DNA from: Tetradesmus obliquus
Lineage: Eukaryota; Chlorophyta; Chlorophyceae; Sphaeropleales; Scenedesmaceae
DNA: 64,000 nt
Assembly: GCA_030272155.1 (NCBI GenBank)
Contig: CP126200.1
Coordinates: forward strand, 1-64,000
Direction: 5' to 3'
Part shown: positions 40,983-53,802 of the stretch, in pieces
Position numbering within the stretch: the stretch's first letter is position 1
Layout: every line of letters begins with the position of its first letter
Notes under the pieces: generated by a model
Told to the model about the DNA's origin: nothing
Database searches by the model: none
The model's input: the letters and a program-made list of their open reading frames with translations, nothing else
Translations under genes and position numbers: made by a program

Positions 40983-42109
40983 CTGCGTGGTGGGCAGGGA
41001 GGTGGGGGCGGTGCGGGCGAACACGGTACAGTGACAGCCAGCGTGAGGCATGCAGGCAGTCAGTGATGATGTGCGCGCACTGACCGCATCACTGAGTAGC
41101 CATGTCAGTGCGTGCAGCTGCAGTCAATTGTTGCATATTGCCATTCACCTGCTGCGTTGCGCTGCTGGCTGCCTTGCAGACGTGGGTGCAAAAAGCATTC
41201 AGGTTGATTGATACACTTGCAGCTTCCCCAACCTTCTCATGTCCTTCCTGACACGCTTGCATCATGGACACAGGCTTACAGGTTGACTTGAACTCATCAC
41301 AGCTGCTGTATTGCAGCCCTGGCATGCCACTCACATAGTGATTCACACAGCACTGTGTTCTTGCCCACTTGCACTGTCTTGTTGCACAGTGGGCCATGTG
41401 CAGCAGATTTCCGGCTCCTGCCAAACAGCTTCATCGCTGCAGGGTGCCACTACAGCTGTGGTAACTGCTACATTCACTGAACGGTTTGTACGCAGGCAGA
41501 AAGTTCGGCTTGGAGTTTGTGTGTTGCTGTCCTGATGGACCTTCGTTGCACAGGTTCAAATCAGCGGTATTCGTCCGGTCAGCCAAAACAGATCACATGA
41601 AAAGTTGTGCAGCACATCAGCATCGCTGATTTGGCTGCTAATTCACTGTTGTGTCATGTGCTGCAAAGCCCCCGCGGCAGTACAACTCAAGGGCCTGACC
41701 TTTGATCGCAACAGACGCTTCAAGTTGTATAGATCTTGCTTTTAAAGGGCTGGCAGATGTGCCTTTCGCTGCAGTGTGTTCGGCAAGGTGACATGCACCA
41801 CCTGACTGTAGAGAGCGCATTACAACTGCACAGTTACACGTTGTGAAGTTTCAAGTATACTGTTTGTCTGTTTGCGAATGTAGACGGGGCCTGACGCTGG
41901 CGCTGTGCACGTTGTCCAGCATACCTTGCAAGGCAGAACTGCAGCTCACACCTCTGTGTTTGCATCTGATCAGTGCATTAGCAGTAGCAGCACCTTGGAG
42001 CAACGTATGTGTCTCATAGCAGCCTAGCAGCGCTGGTGAGCTACCTGGAGCAGCGGATCAGGCGATCGGGATAAGCACAGCAGCGCAGCAGCGCTGCAGC
42101 AGCGGCAGC
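40983..42109. other. Upstream region shared by the kinase and CID genes
   Basis: Must contain the missing first exon(s) and promoter of the minus-strand kinase and the promoter of the plus-strand CID gene. A minus frame from ATG 41820 is open for 60 codons but has no clear join to the kinase domain. Nothing else stands out. Confidence 0.4.
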
Positions 42110-45100
42110 ATGTGGGAGCGAGAAGCAGAGTTCAAGCAGCTGCTGTCCAAGTGCACCACCAAGGCCTCCAAGGGTGTCATTGACAGCCTCACCCTGCTGG
42201 CCATCGAGGACCATGCCCTGGTGAGGCACTGCTGCATGATGCACCACAGCGCTAGCCAACGCCACGGCAGCACCGGCGAGGCGATTCTGCTGCATGCAGC
42301 CTGGCTGCTGAGTGCAAAATGCAACATGTTCAGCACAAGTCGGTGATGTACCTGCCTGCCTCCCTGCCCCCCTGCAGTGCTACAAGGCTGTGCCGCTGCT
42401 GATGGAGAAGCAGCTGCGGCGCAGCGCCAGCGGGCAGCAGCGCGCCAACGTGATGTACGCGGTGTCAAAGCTGCTGCGGGAGTCCAAGCGGGAGCTCAAG
42501 GCCCGCTCAAAATACGGTGAGCGGCAGCACCCTGGCACAGCGGCGGCAGAAGCAGCGGCAGCTGTGAACCTACATGTAAACACTACACGCCACAGCAACG
42601 CGACGGACAACACAATAGCGCTAAGGCGCTGGGGCTGCAGAGCAGTAGCAGTGACTGCAAAAGTTGGTGCCAGGCCAGTGGGATGAATATGCTCGCCACA
42701 CTGCCAGCATGTATGGGCACCATGCTGATGATGCCAGCAAGCGCCAGCACACCGCAGCGTGTTGAGTGGCGCATCCATCGCTGCATGCCGCATGCTGGCC
42801 GTTGCTGCCGCCCTGCAGCGGAGCGCTTCACGCCGCTGCTGCCGGCCATGTTCAGCAGCCTTGCGGAGGCGCTGCCCCCCAGTGAGCGGCACGGCGTGCT
42901 CAAGCTGCTGGCCAGCTGGCGGCGCGAGGGCGTGCTGCCTGAGGCGGCCATCGCAAGCTATGAGGCAGCACTGCCGCCAGCCGCCATGGCTGAGGCTGCC
43001 AGGGGGGCAGCCACCAGCAGGCCGGCAGCAGCAGCAGCAGTAGCAGGCGGGCCAGCTGGGAGCGGCAGCGGCGGCGGCAGGATGCTGACGCCAGCAAAGC
43101 GGGTGAGCTGCGGCGTAATTGCTGCCCGTAGGCTGTGCAGTTGCATGCTTGACAGCACACCCGCTGCTTTTGCAAAGATGCTGCAGGGGCTCGGCCGTCT
43201 TTGCGGTCTGCGCTGGTGTAACTGCTGCCTGCCCTGACCCCTGCTGCTGCAGCCTGCGGAGGCGCTGTCTGCTGATGACGAGGATGCTGCCAGGGCAGCA
43301 CCGCCGCCACCGCCACCGCCAATGCCACCTGCAGCAGACAGCACAGCAGCAGTAGCAGCAGCACCGCCACCACCAACGGCAGCTGACAGCAGTAGTGACG
43401 CGTATGATCCATTCAGTGCAGACTCAAGTGAAGCACCGCAGCAGCAGCAGCCACCCCCGCCACCGCCGCCTCCGCCGGCTGCTGACGCGCCGTACAGCCC
43501 GCCTGGTGTGCCGCTGCCGCCAGTGCCTGGCCAGCAGCAGCCGCTGCCGCTGCCCACCGACCCGCGCGCGCGCTCAGCCACGCCCTCATCATCAACCGCG
43601 GTACCAGCAGCACCAGCAGCAGCGCCGCCAGCGCCGCCAGCAGCAGTTGCCGTGGGTGCTTCTGCTGCGGGATACCCCCAGCCTGCTTCTGTGCTGCCAC
43701 CAGCAGCTGCTGGCATGACAGCAACACCAGAAGCGGCAGCAGCAGCAGCAGCAGCAGCGGGGATGCCTGCTGGCTACGGCGCCACGACCTGGGGTGGCCA
43801 GCCAGGCTACCCTCGGCAGCAAGCGGCGCAGCAGCAGCCGGCTTACTGGGGCGGTGCGTACTACCCGGGCCAGCAGCAGCCCTACCAGCAGCAGCCTTAC
43901 CAGCAGCAGCAGTACCAGCAGCCATGGGCGCAGCAGCAGCAGCAGCAGCCCTACCAGGGATACCCTTACCAGCAACAGCAACCGCCGCAACCACCGCAGC
44001 CGCCGGTCCCCCCACAGCCGCTGCCACAGCTGCCACAGCAGCAGCAGCAGCAGCAGCAGCCTGCAGCCCTGGGCGGCAGCATACCCATGTTTGGGCTGCT
44101 GCCGCCTGCCGCGCCTCCCGCTGGAGCACCTCCTGGGCTGGATGGCTCCCCTGGGCACGGCAAGGCCAGCAGGCTGCGCTTCGGGCAGAACCTGAAGAAG
44201 CCGCCCCCGCCCGCAGCGCCACCAGCAGCAGCAGGGCCGGGCAGTCTGCCTGGGCTTGGCCCGGCTGGGGTGACCATTCCAGGGCTGGCGCCTGCTGGCG
44301 CCGCCAGCAGCGTTGCGGCAGCAGCCCAGCAGCAACAGCAGCAGCAGCAGGCGTTCAGGCCACCTGGCGCTCCGCCGCCCACGTGGGGCGGTGGGCAGCT
44401 GCCGCCAGGCCTGGCACCTGCGGCATCACCCGCTGCAGCAGCAGCAGGCGGCGCTGCTGCAGCCTCCTCTGCCCCGCGCACGTCGCGCAGGAGCAGGTGG
44501 GAGTCGACAGAGGCAGCAGCTGACAGGCAGGCGTCAGCGGCAGAGCAGGCACCAGCAGCAGCAGGCGCCACCGCCCCGCCTGATGCTGGCAGCGGGCACC
44601 GCCAGCTGCCCAACGGCCAGCCAGCAGCAACCAAGGCTGCTGGGGACACAGCAGCCGCCCCTGCCGCCGGCCAGCAGGGCCCCAGCAGCAAGGCAGGCGG
44701 CGCGCACCCGCAGCACCATCAGCTGGATGTGGTGTGGCAGCACCACCAGGGCGCGCCGTCCTACCACGAGTCGCCCATCTCCAGCCTGGCCACCCCTGCC
44801 TCAGCAGCAGGCGTGGGCGGCGCAGGCGGCGCGCCCGGCCAGGAGGCGGCGGTTTCCTCAGCACTAACGCCACCGCCGCCACCAGCAGCAGCAGCAGCAG
44901 CGGCGGCGGGAGGAGTGGGTGTTGCAAGTGCCAAGGGTGAAGGAGCAGCTGTGGCTGCAGAGGATCAGGAAGCGCGGCGGCAGCAGCAGCGGGGCGCTCA
45001 GCCTGCTGGGCAGGCACAGCACGCGCCTCCGCCTCCGCCACCACAGGCAGTGCAGCAGCCGCCTGCTGCGCCAGCTGCAAACGGCACCGCAGCAGCTGCT

Positions 45101-45586
45101 GCTGAGAGCCCTGGACAGGGTCCCGTCGCTGCTGCTGCTTCGGGCGGTGACGCTGCTGAGGCTGCAGGCCAGCCAGCAGCATCAGCTGCTGCTGGTGGTG
45201 GCAAGCAGGGCCCTGGCGCTGCTGCTGCTGCTCGTCGGCCGCCGCCCCCGCTGGCCGTCACTCCTGAGGCCGGCTTGCTGGCAGCCACACCGCCACTCGC
45301 AGCCACACCGTCTGCAGCAGCGGCCCTGCTGCCTGGCAGCATCGTGTCGCCACTGGCGTGCGCAGCCGCCACGCCCGGCAGTGGTGGCCGGGGCAGCACG
45401 CCGCGCGGTGCGGCTGGCACGCCGGGGCGGCCTGTGTCTGGGACGCCTGCTGCTGGCGCTGCTGCTGGCGGCACGCCCGGCACTGGCGTCAGCGGCAGGG
45501 TCACTGACGACGACCCCATGCGGGAGCTGCAGCTGGACGACCTGTGCGATGATGGCAATATCTTCTCCATCTTTGGCGACGGCTGA
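42110..45586 (+). CDS. CTD-interacting domain (CID) protein with long Pro/Gln/Ala-rich tail
   Basis: Four exons in phase: 42110-42220, 42378-42516, 42819-43102 and 43253-45586; 955 residues. The first three exons encode a CID-like helical domain (EFKQLLSKCTTKASKGVIDSL, then HGVLKLLASWRREGVL), the fold that binds the phosphorylated C-terminal repeat of RNA polymerase II in Pcf11, Nrd1, RPRD and SCAF proteins. The final 778-codon exon is low-complexity Pro, Gln, Ala and Gly, with a Tyr-Gln repeat zone (YQQQPYQQQ). Short ordered islands are KASRLRFGQNLKKPPPP, RTSRRSRWE and HHQLDVVWQHHQGAPSYHES, and the end is acidic (LQLDDLCDDGNIFSIFGDG). No RRM is visible, unlike SCAF4/8. Probably nuclear, linking transcription to RNA processing. 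Confidence 0.8.
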
Positions 45587-46553
45587 CAGGGTGGAAGGGT
45601 GTGGTGCGCTGCAGTGCGGGTTGCGTGTGCGTCCGGGATGACCTGAGCATGGTGGGTGTGGGGCAGGGGAGTGGGTTTGGATGTCAGGTCCAGGATGTGT
45701 GTGGCGGGTGCTGCAGTGTCTGCAGCCGCGGCAGGAGTCTGCATCACTGCCGCATTCATGGACTTTGATGTTGTGCAGGATTGCACGTTCGCACAGTGAT
45801 GCGCATCGTTGGGTGGCTGCGTCATCGGCAGCAGCATGATCCTGCGGTGGGTCGGCAACGTTGGGCATCCGAGGTTCAAAATGCATTCAACCTGTGCCCA
45901 CCGAGTAGTTGCCGTTGACGCAGCGCTGCATCCTTCACATGCCGCTTCAAGCGTTGCTTCAAGCGTTGCGTCAAGTTGTGGCATGCTTCATGTGGCGCTT
46001 GTCGCTGATTTGTAACTCAAGCCTTGAGGCTGAGTCAAGCTTTGGCAGTCACGATCTGTGTGTTACACGATGGAACCTCCCACAGTCAAGCTTTGACAGT
46101 CGCGGCTGTGTGACACAGTCAAGGCAGAGGCATGCTGGCCTGACCCTTGATGTGATGGCTGCGTGCTCAGTGAGGCCTGCAGACTGAGTAAGGCATGCTT
46201 AAATAGCACTGATCACCAACACATTCACCTTCTTTGCATTCACTGGCATGTAGCATAAAAACAGGGCTCAGCACGTGGTCTCACACAATGATGTTTCGTG
46301 CAGCAAAGTGACATGTCTGTATGGCCGCTATTGCTCTGGGGTCGTCAAAAATCCATGCATAACCGTGGATAAAACCTGACGTAGCTGCCTGATGGTACGC
46401 TACCGCAAGCACAGCTACGCTGTTGCGTACCCATGTTGCTCCCACCCGGCACAGCCGATCGCTTGCAGGCTGAGTACGTCGGTACATTACATCGGCTGGT
46501 GATAGTTACGTGATAACTAGTGTGAACTGGCTTGTCCGCTTGTCGCTGCAACA

Positions 46554-46602
<49 letters not shown>

Positions 46603-46966
46603 GGCAGCAGTGCAACTCAGGGAGCCTGCAGGTGTGCGTGCAGTCCAGCATACTCCATAGCTCAGTCATGAATTAATGGCTGCTGCACTCGTTCAATTGC
46701 GCATGCCCTCTGCAGCAACGCCAGCATTGACTTGACCCAAATCATTCTCCATGTTCTGTGAGGTGGGTGACGCCAGACCCAGACCAGTTGGGTTGCAACG
46801 TGTGCTGCAAACAGATTGTGTTGCATCAGCAGCAGCACTGTACACTCAGCTAAACCATACACACATCCAGAGATACTGGTGAACATTGCCTTGGAACATG
46901 CGATGCACAACACATACTCTACTTGTCCTGCGCACCTGCAAATACAGGTGTTACTCGTGCAGGCAT

Positions 46967-47010
<44 letters not shown>
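45587..47010. other. Intergenic region
   Basis: 3' flank of the CID gene and 5' flank of the metalloprotease gene. Holds (CAG)n runs at ~46,565-46,602 and ~46,968-47,007, the second ending directly at the protease ATG. Several short GCTTCAAGCGTTG-type direct repeats occur near 45,940-45,970. No further gene seen. Confidence 0.45.
46011..46015 (+). terminator. TGTAA polyadenylation-signal candidate, CID gene
   Basis: TGTAA is the common chlorophyte near-upstream polyadenylation element. This copy lies 425 bases after the CID stop, a plausible 3' UTR length for these algae. It is a five-base motif and could be chance. Confidence 0.3.
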
Positions 47011-50000
47011 ATGCCGTCAGACAGTGCGTGGGCCCACCTGCTGGGCGGTCACTGGGACCTGAAGCGGCGCGCCGCCGCAGTGCTGCTGCTGGCGCTGCTG
47101 CTGGGCATAGGGCTCATCGCGGGCTACTTTGCAGGAGACGCGCTCGCCAGCTCCTCGGCCGCTGCCGCACAGCAGGCCAGCCGCAGCAGCAGCGCCACCA
47201 GGGACAGCGGCAGCCCCCCGCGGCTGCTGCGTGGCCTGCCTGAGCTTGGCAGTGAGGGCGCTGCTGCGCTGCTGGCTGACCCCGACACGCCAGGTGGGCT
47301 GGCAGCAAGCAGCACGCACAGCACTGAAGTGCAGCTCTGCAGGTCTGCACAGATTTAGTTAAGGTGTCCGGACAGCAGGACTTCAGACTGATGTGCAGTA
47401 ATAACAAGCAAGGATGACAAGGTTGGCGCAGCGCTGCTGCTGCTCCTGGCAGCTGGGCAGCGAGCACTTCCCACACTGCTGCCGGCCAGCAGGACCTACT
47501 TGCAGCTGCGCCCTCACCAGCTCTGGTTGCTTGCTGCTGTTGCTGCAGACATCGTGCGCGGGCTGTACGTATTTGCGAACGACAGCGCCACCATCAGCGC
47601 AGACATAGTGGCGGGCTTCCTGCGCGCCCTGAAGGCAGCGCAAGACGCACACCAGCCACCAGGCGGCAGCAGCAGCCTGGACGTGGAGCCATTCATCCCC
47701 CTGGCAGCCGACCTGCTGGGCTACTTCCGCACCGCCTTCAGCGCGGCGCTGCTGCCACTGCTGCGGCTGTACGCAGCCAGTGGCGGCACGCAGCTGGCCC
47801 TGACTGCCGTCAGCCCTGACCTGCTGCAGCAGGAGCTGGCCAGCCTGCTCAACAGCAGCAGCCTCAATGCCTACTACACCCAGACCGCCAGGGGCTGCGG
47901 CACCAGGCCCACGGCAGCAGCAGCAGCCGGCGGCGCTACGCTGCTGGCTGGCAGTGGTGGGCAGGTGGGCAGATAAAAGTGCAGCGCACAGATAGCGTCC
48001 TATCCTGTCACGAGCTGCTGCAGTACAACTTTTGCTGGCCGGTTGGCAGGCGCACACATGTCTGCCGTGATGACTTGCAGGGCGTGCACCCGTTGCCAAG
48101 CAATCACTGACCATGTGTGCTTGCTGCAGGCTGCTGGCAAGCGGCGACGGCTGTCAGCGGCCGGCACAGCACGCCTCAGCAGCAGGCGGCGGCTGCAGCA
48201 AGGGGCCGGCACAGCACAGGCGATGGTGTGCAGCGTGCGGCAGTACCTGCCGCCAGGGGCGCAGCCGCCAGCCGCCTGCCCAGCTGTGGCGGCCAGCAGC
48301 AGCAGCAGCACGCAGCTTGGTTTCATCCCGGTTGCCATTCCTGTGGTGTTCCACTGTGAGTGCAGCGCAGCACTCGCCCAGCCCCATTTGCTCAGCTGCT
48401 GCTTGCTGCGTGGGAGCTGTGAGCATGTAACTTACTGCTTGCATGTCCTGGGTTACAGCGTGTTGCTCTGTCACCTCCAGTGGCTGCCGAGGCTTGTGCA
48501 TGCACCTGGCTGCTGAGCAGGCAGTGCTTTGCGCAAATGCTGGAGTTGGCAGGTGAGTGCATGGCTTTGCAAGACCGTGTGCAGCGCCTGTAGTTTAAGG
48601 CTGCAGAGCACTTGTGCATGCAAGGGCTCATGCAATGCCCCAACCGCCCGCCTGCGCCTATCCTGCTGCAGGCCTGGGCTTCATCTGGCAAGGCAGCAGC
48701 GATGATGGCGGCGCTGCGCCCAGCCTGTACCTGCCGCAGCTGGTGGGTGACAGGCTGCAGGCAGCGGCCCGCACCCTTATCGACGCTGCCAACAGGCACT
48801 ACAACGGCACGGGCGTACAGTGAGTGCGGGGTGGTGGCTGCTGTGTTTGCTCAACACCATGCACCGCCAACTTGCCTGGGGCTGCGCCGCACTAGCTGCA
48901 CATTTACACACACTTGCCAGAGGCTCTCCTCATGACGTTGCTGCTGCTGGCTGCTGCTGCTGCTGTAGGTTCAAGTTCCAGGCGGTGCGCCAGGACGCCA
49001 CCGCGCACGCGTACCTCAACCTGGGCACGATGCAGGACTGGCAGCACTGCACGCCTCACCCCAACAGCGACGAGCTGGATGCGCGCGGCATGGCCTGCCT
49101 GGCGCGGCTGGCGCTGGCGCCCTCCGTGGCGCGCCTCGCCTCGCGCCACGTCATCAACGTGTTCGTGTCAGGCTCAAACAGGGAGGACTACTGCGCCGAG
49201 GATGACCAGGTGTGCCGGCACAGCCTGGCGGGGCTAGCGCATGCAGACGGGCCCTGGTGGAACACGACCTACGCGGTGAGCAGCAGCAGCAGCAGGACAT
49301 GCTCTTGGTCCATGGCATCAGCATGTACATGATGAGCTGGCTGGGTGTAGGTTGATGAGCAGCACGCACGTCTCATGCCCCATGCTGCATAAGGCGCGGC
49401 ACCACTGGGGCACTGTAAGGGGTTGTGAGCTGGCTGGAGCCAAGGGGGTGTTGATGTGTGGGATGTGTCACGCGGCGCGCTGTGTGCTGCTTGCTGCGCA
49501 GGACAAGTCGTGGCGTGAGGGGGACTCAGCCAAGAACTGGGTGTGGCTGAGGTGCGCTGCTGCTGCTGCTGCTGGTGCCGGGGCAATTGCTTGGCAGGTA
49601 GAGGCAGGCAACAGAACAGCGCTACATCGACAACACATACGTCATAGCTGCTGCCGTTTTCATTGTGCGTGTAAGCAGTGGACCGAGGCAGGCGTCAAAT
49701 GAAGTATCCCACTACAGCGAAAATTGACGACTCGCGTCAAAATGCTGTGATATATGCCTCGTTCCTTATTTGCTGGCGTGCAAGCGCGGCGGAACTTGCA
49801 CTGCAGCGGCTTGCTGTGCAGCTGTCAATGGCGGCTATCATCACGCATGCTGCTGTGCCTGCCGCGCTGCAGGTGGATCCACTTTGACCCCGATGACCTC
49901 AACAGAGGGGAGTGGCAGGACGGCGGTACAGTGCTGGCACACGAGGTGAGGCCAGCTGCAATAGCAGTGGCTGCTGTGCGATCTAGGTATGCAGATACGA

Positions 50001-50550
50001 TGGGTTGCTTGTTGATGAGCATGTATCCCCTGTTTGTATACACCAGGTAGTGCTCGCACTTGACAGCCAATGCACGGCGTTGCAGCCTTACCTTTCATGT
50101 CGCAACCTGCTGCCGCAGCTGGGTCACTACCTGGGCCTGCTGCACACGCATGAGGGCGGCTGCCAGGCCGGCCTGCCCGGCCAGGGTGACCAGGTGCCCG
50201 ACACGGCCCCCCAACTGACCCTGGAGGAGCTGCAGGGGAGGCTGGCAGCTGGCCCTGCAGCAGCCGGCACCCAGCCTGCGCCGCAGCTGGGGGTGGGCCT
50301 GGCGGGCTGGTGCACAGCCTGGCGGGCTGGGCGGCAGCCGCCAGCGGCGGATCTGCAGCATTTCAACAGCTGCCCCACGCCACCGCCGGGCAAGCATGCA
50401 TCAGACCAGCAGATTGATGGTGTGTTCAACCTGATGAGCTACGTGCCTGCGGCCTGCAGCATGCTGCTGACGCCCGGGCAGGTGACGCGGCTGCAGCGCG
50501 TGATCGTCGCGCACAGGCCGGCCATGATGGCGGCTCACAAGGCGCGGTGA
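47011..50550 (+). CDS. Membrane-anchored metzincin metalloprotease, M43 (pappalysin-like)
   Basis: Eight exons in phase: 47011-47293, 47549-47964, 48130-48355, 48672-48819, 48969-49275, 49502-49551, 49873-49945 and 50119-50550; 644 residues. A short cytosolic N-terminus is followed by a signal anchor (AAAVLLLALLLGIGLIAGYF, ~residues 20-40). The catalytic part has the M43 beta-strand IPVAIPVVFH and the zinc site HELGHYLGLLHTHEGGC, split by the last intron directly after HE. It ends with the Met-turn NLMSY followed by MLLTPGQVTRLQ. These fit the M43B group, secreted or ecto-proteases of bacteria, fungi and algae; in volvocine algae other metzincins (gametolysins, M11) act on the cell wall. Substrate unknown. 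The start ATG directly follows a (CAG)n run. The one ATG I checked upstream, 46965, is out of frame. Confidence 0.87.
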
Positions 50551-51207
50551 GGCTGGCATGGTAGCAGACAGGCGCAGCCGGCGTACAGCTGACAGGGCTG
50601 CAGCCATGTGTGAAGGGTTGCAGCCATCAATTCACTGGCACCTGGCAGCCACTGCAACACGTGGCCACATCAATGCCCCAGCAGCTTCCACTCAGTGCAT
50701 GTGGTGCTGCTCAATGTCCTTGCGCTTTCTGCATCCTTGATTATGCCACGTCGGCACGACAATGTAGTGCTGCACCGTGGTGCCAATTTGCATGCGGTGC
50801 ATGTATATTAATCGACTGTATTGATGCATGTTGTCACAACAGCCTGCCACACTTTGAGTGTGAAGGCCTTTGGCCGCGTTTGCGGGACTTCTGCCCGGCT
50901 CTCACTGATAACCTCAACTCTGAGGTTGCTGTTGTGAAGTGGCAGGTCCAGATGTTCAGCAGCATCCCATGCTGTGACTCGACGGACCAGTGACTGACAA
51001 GCTCATGTAACACTCACTCTGTCACGTGCTGATTATGACAGTAGGAGTGTATGTGTTTGGACGGGCAAGCGCTTGAGAACAACAGAGGGTTTTCTCCGCA
51101 ACTCACCTCACAGACATACTTTGTACACTAGCAGCCTGCTGCAGTTCACTCGTTGCACTCACACCACGCCCACAGTGTGAGGAGCTATCGTGCCTGCACC
51201 AAGCACA
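50551..51207. other. Intergenic region
   Basis: 3' flank of the protease and 5' flank of the next plus-strand gene. No coding frame supported. A TGTAA at 51006-51010 is noted separately. Confidence 0.45.
51006..51010 (+). terminator. TGTAA polyadenylation-signal candidate, protease gene
   Basis: TGTAA 456 bases after the protease stop, similar in distance to the copy behind the CID gene. Motif-level evidence only. Confidence 0.3.
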
Positions 51208-52315
51208 ATGACTAAACCGGTACTACCTGTGATAGATTTGAACGAAGACTTTGAAGAAATGCTGCGGGGGGTACACGCCCACCTGCTGAGCACCCTGGGG
51301 AAGCACTTCACTGTGCAGTTGCTGACCACCCCAGCAGCAGCACAGCGAGCCATTGCGGACGTTACGGTTCGAGCGGTAATTGTGAGTGACAAAGCAGCCA
51401 TCAAGTACGTCCAGCCGCTGCTTGCTCGGGGCGGGACGGTGGTGATTGGGTGCTTGTTCTCGTCCTTCACGAACATGTCCGAGTTTGACGCCACCTTCAA
51501 GAGCTTGGGCCTGCCCTGGGTGCACGGGTCGTACTACAGGTCGGTACTGTCGGATCGTCATGCAGAGGGCGGCAGTCACAGCTTGGCAGGTTGTCAGCGC
51601 AGCAGCTGCTGCTGCTGCTGCTGCTGCTGCTCTGCTGTGCATACAGCGGTCCTGTCTGCATTGCAGCTGCTTGCGCACTTAACGCGTCCCGTGATTGTGT
51701 GTGCGTTCCAACTGCAAATGTTGCTGATTGTATTGGAGGCGCATGCCTGCAACGGCAGCACGCCGTGACTGTTGCATGACCCATGTGTGGCACAGCAGTG
51801 TCAGCGCAGCTGTAGTTGAGCAGCTGTAGTTGTGCATAGCCTGTGTTGCAGGAGGGGGTAGCTGCCACGAATGTTTGGTGCTCACTGTGTCGTGCACACA
51901 GCACAACCGGAGGCCCTGCAGTGGCTTGCACTCCCGAGCGTGCAAAGAGTGCGGCATATGCTTGTCTTGACTGGTAGCTCCGTGCCTCACCGCTTTCTGC
52001 AGGACTGACCACTTCCCCACTGCAGCCGCAGCCCAGCTGCTGGGCAGCGCCAAGTTACCAGCACGATAAAACGCAAAGGCGCTGCTGGTGAAGGGCGCAG
52101 CGCCGGGGCACATGCTGTACACGCCCGGCGCTGAGTCGGTGACGCAGTCGCTGGTGTTTGCACCCACCCCCGTGGCAGAAACAAATGAGGCGGCGGTCGC
52201 GCTTGCGCCGTGCAGTGGGGGCGGCTGGGTGGGCTATGTGGGTGACGTCAACGGCGAGGAGGAGACCAGTGCTGTTGTGCTGGCCATGGCGCAGAAAGCT
52301 TACAGCACGCAGTGA
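51208..52315 (+). pseudogene. ThuA/class-I-amidotransferase-like conserved protein with in-frame TAA
   Basis: Two exons: 51208-51539 (from MTKPVLPVIDLNEDFEEML) and 52003-52315, joined in phase 2. The protein has a flavodoxin/amidotransferase-like layout: VRAVIVSDKAAIKYV, GGTVVIGCLFSS, then GLPWVHGSYYRTDHF, LYTPGAESVTQSLVF and GYVGDVNGEEETSAVVLAM. I recall similar uncharacterised proteins in fungi. Their function is unknown. After KLPAR the codon at 52067-52069 is TAA. The frame then continues uninterrupted for 81 further codons of the same conserved domain, to the natural stop. The family would be expected to have an aromatic residue there. So this is a nonsense allele, a base error, or readthrough. 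Without readthrough the product would lose its last third. Confidence 0.55.
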
Positions 52316-53060
52316 AGACCTGTGCGGCTGTACTACGTCTAGTAGACGGAGGCATTGCCTTTAGGTAGTCGCGCGTGGCGTCTGATGGCGCAGCATCTTG
52401 GCGCTGCACCACAGGCTGAGGGCTGCTACTAGCATAGTAGCCAGCAACCCTGAGTCTTTGAGTCAAAGGCAGTTGAGGTGCACCAAGGCTGCTGATGAGC
52501 TCATAAATGGTTTTGTTGTGAATAAGAGGTGCTACCGTTTACTGATGATGGCCCTCGAGATCCAAGGTTTCCAGCCAGTCCTGTTATTCCGTGCAGCTGC
52601 TGTTTGTAGCTGCTTTAGTCGCTGGTGTGCTGTACAGTGTGTGCCATTATATGATCATGTGCACACATTGCTGTCACCAGACCTCCAACACCATGATCTG
52701 TCGAGGTTACAACACGTGCAAGTACTGCAACCACTGCATGGCATGCACGTACCTTCGTGCTGGGTGGCAGTGCTGCTGCTGCTTACACTATGGGACTGCC
52801 GCCAGCGGCTTGTTACTGTGTCGCTTGAGGGGTTGCATCCTCTTACTGTTCCTTGTCAGCGGTTTCCAGTTCAGTTGGCCATGCATATGGGTTTAGTTGG
52901 CCATGGGTACAATCAAGTTCCGTCAACGCTGTACAGCTCAACCACAGAGCATTGTAAAGATGGACAGTCTAGCATGAAAAATGCAAAGCTGCGCACCTTC
53001 AAGCATTGTACTGCAAGTTGCTGAAGGCATGTTGCCAAGCCCGGCTGCACTGAGTGCACT

Positions 53061-53065
53061 TGTAA
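53061..53065 (+). terminator. TGTAA polyadenylation-signal candidate, ThuA-like gene
   Basis: TGTAA 746 bases after the stop. Long for a 3' UTR but the first copy that I noticed on this strand. Weak evidence. Confidence 0.2.
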
Positions 53066-53164
53066 CTTCAAGGCGCAGCAAGATAAGTATCCACAGGTGG
53101 ACTGCGCCTTGACCTTACACCATTTCAGGAAGCCAAGGCGCGGGAAATAGACCCAACCGTATCG

Positions 53165-53169
53165 TTACA
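53165..53169 (-). terminator. TGTAA polyadenylation-signal candidate, EIN2-like gene
   Basis: On the minus strand TGTAA occurs 33 bases after the EIN2-like stop at 53202. Position is short but possible for a chlorophyte 3' end. Confidence 0.3.
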
Positions 53170-53201
53170 ACGAGCTTAGCACCTTATACTTGCTGCCAGC
53201 A

Positions 53202-53766
53202 TCACAGCCGCTGCAGCACCACTGCAGCCACCCGCTGCGGCCTCCACACAGCCCCCACAGCGCGGCAGCCTGCTGCCGCCATGCCGCTGCCCCCGCAGCC
53301 TGCTGCCAGCATCAGCGGCATGCCCAGCGCCACCCCACCCAGCAGTAGCCCAAACGCCACGCGCTGGCCGCTGCCAGGGCCGGGCCGGGGCCTGCTGCTG
53401 CTTCCGGCACTGCCACCCCCACCCGGCCAGCGCTGCTGCTGCTGCTGCTGCTGAGTGGCGCTGGCTGTGCTGCCCAGCAGGCGCCGCCTGTAGCGCTTCA
53501 CCACTGACAGGCAGATCTCCTTGCCCTTGGCGAAGGCTGACCCCACGCTGCCGCCTCCCCCGGGCGCCTTCCTGCCACCCACCGCCGCCTCCGCAGCCGC
53601 CAGCAGCGTCAGCAGCAGGCCTGCCAGCGCCGTTCGGTCACCAGCGCTGAGCAGCAGCGGCGGCAGCAGCCTGCTGCCCTCGCCTACTGTTGCTGCTGCT
53701 GCAGCAGCAGCAGGGCTAGTCCTGCCGCCGCTGAGTACTGGCACTGCTTGTATCGGCCGCGACCTG

Positions 53767-53802
<36 letters not shown>

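Larger units (their letters stand above)
52316..53201. other. Intergenic region between converging genes
   Basis: A plus frame from 52398 to 53024 is open but has no ATG start or recognisable sequence. It probably belongs to the 3' UTR or is noncoding. TGTAA motifs for both converging genes are listed separately. Confidence 0.4.

Noticed and set aside
43413..44335. Long minus-strand frames opposite the CID gene
   Set aside because: Low-complexity antisense of the Pro/Gln-rich exon; no start context or motif.
52398..53024. 208-codon plus frame
   Set aside because: No ATG start and no recognisable motif. Lies in the 3' flank of the ThuA-like gene.
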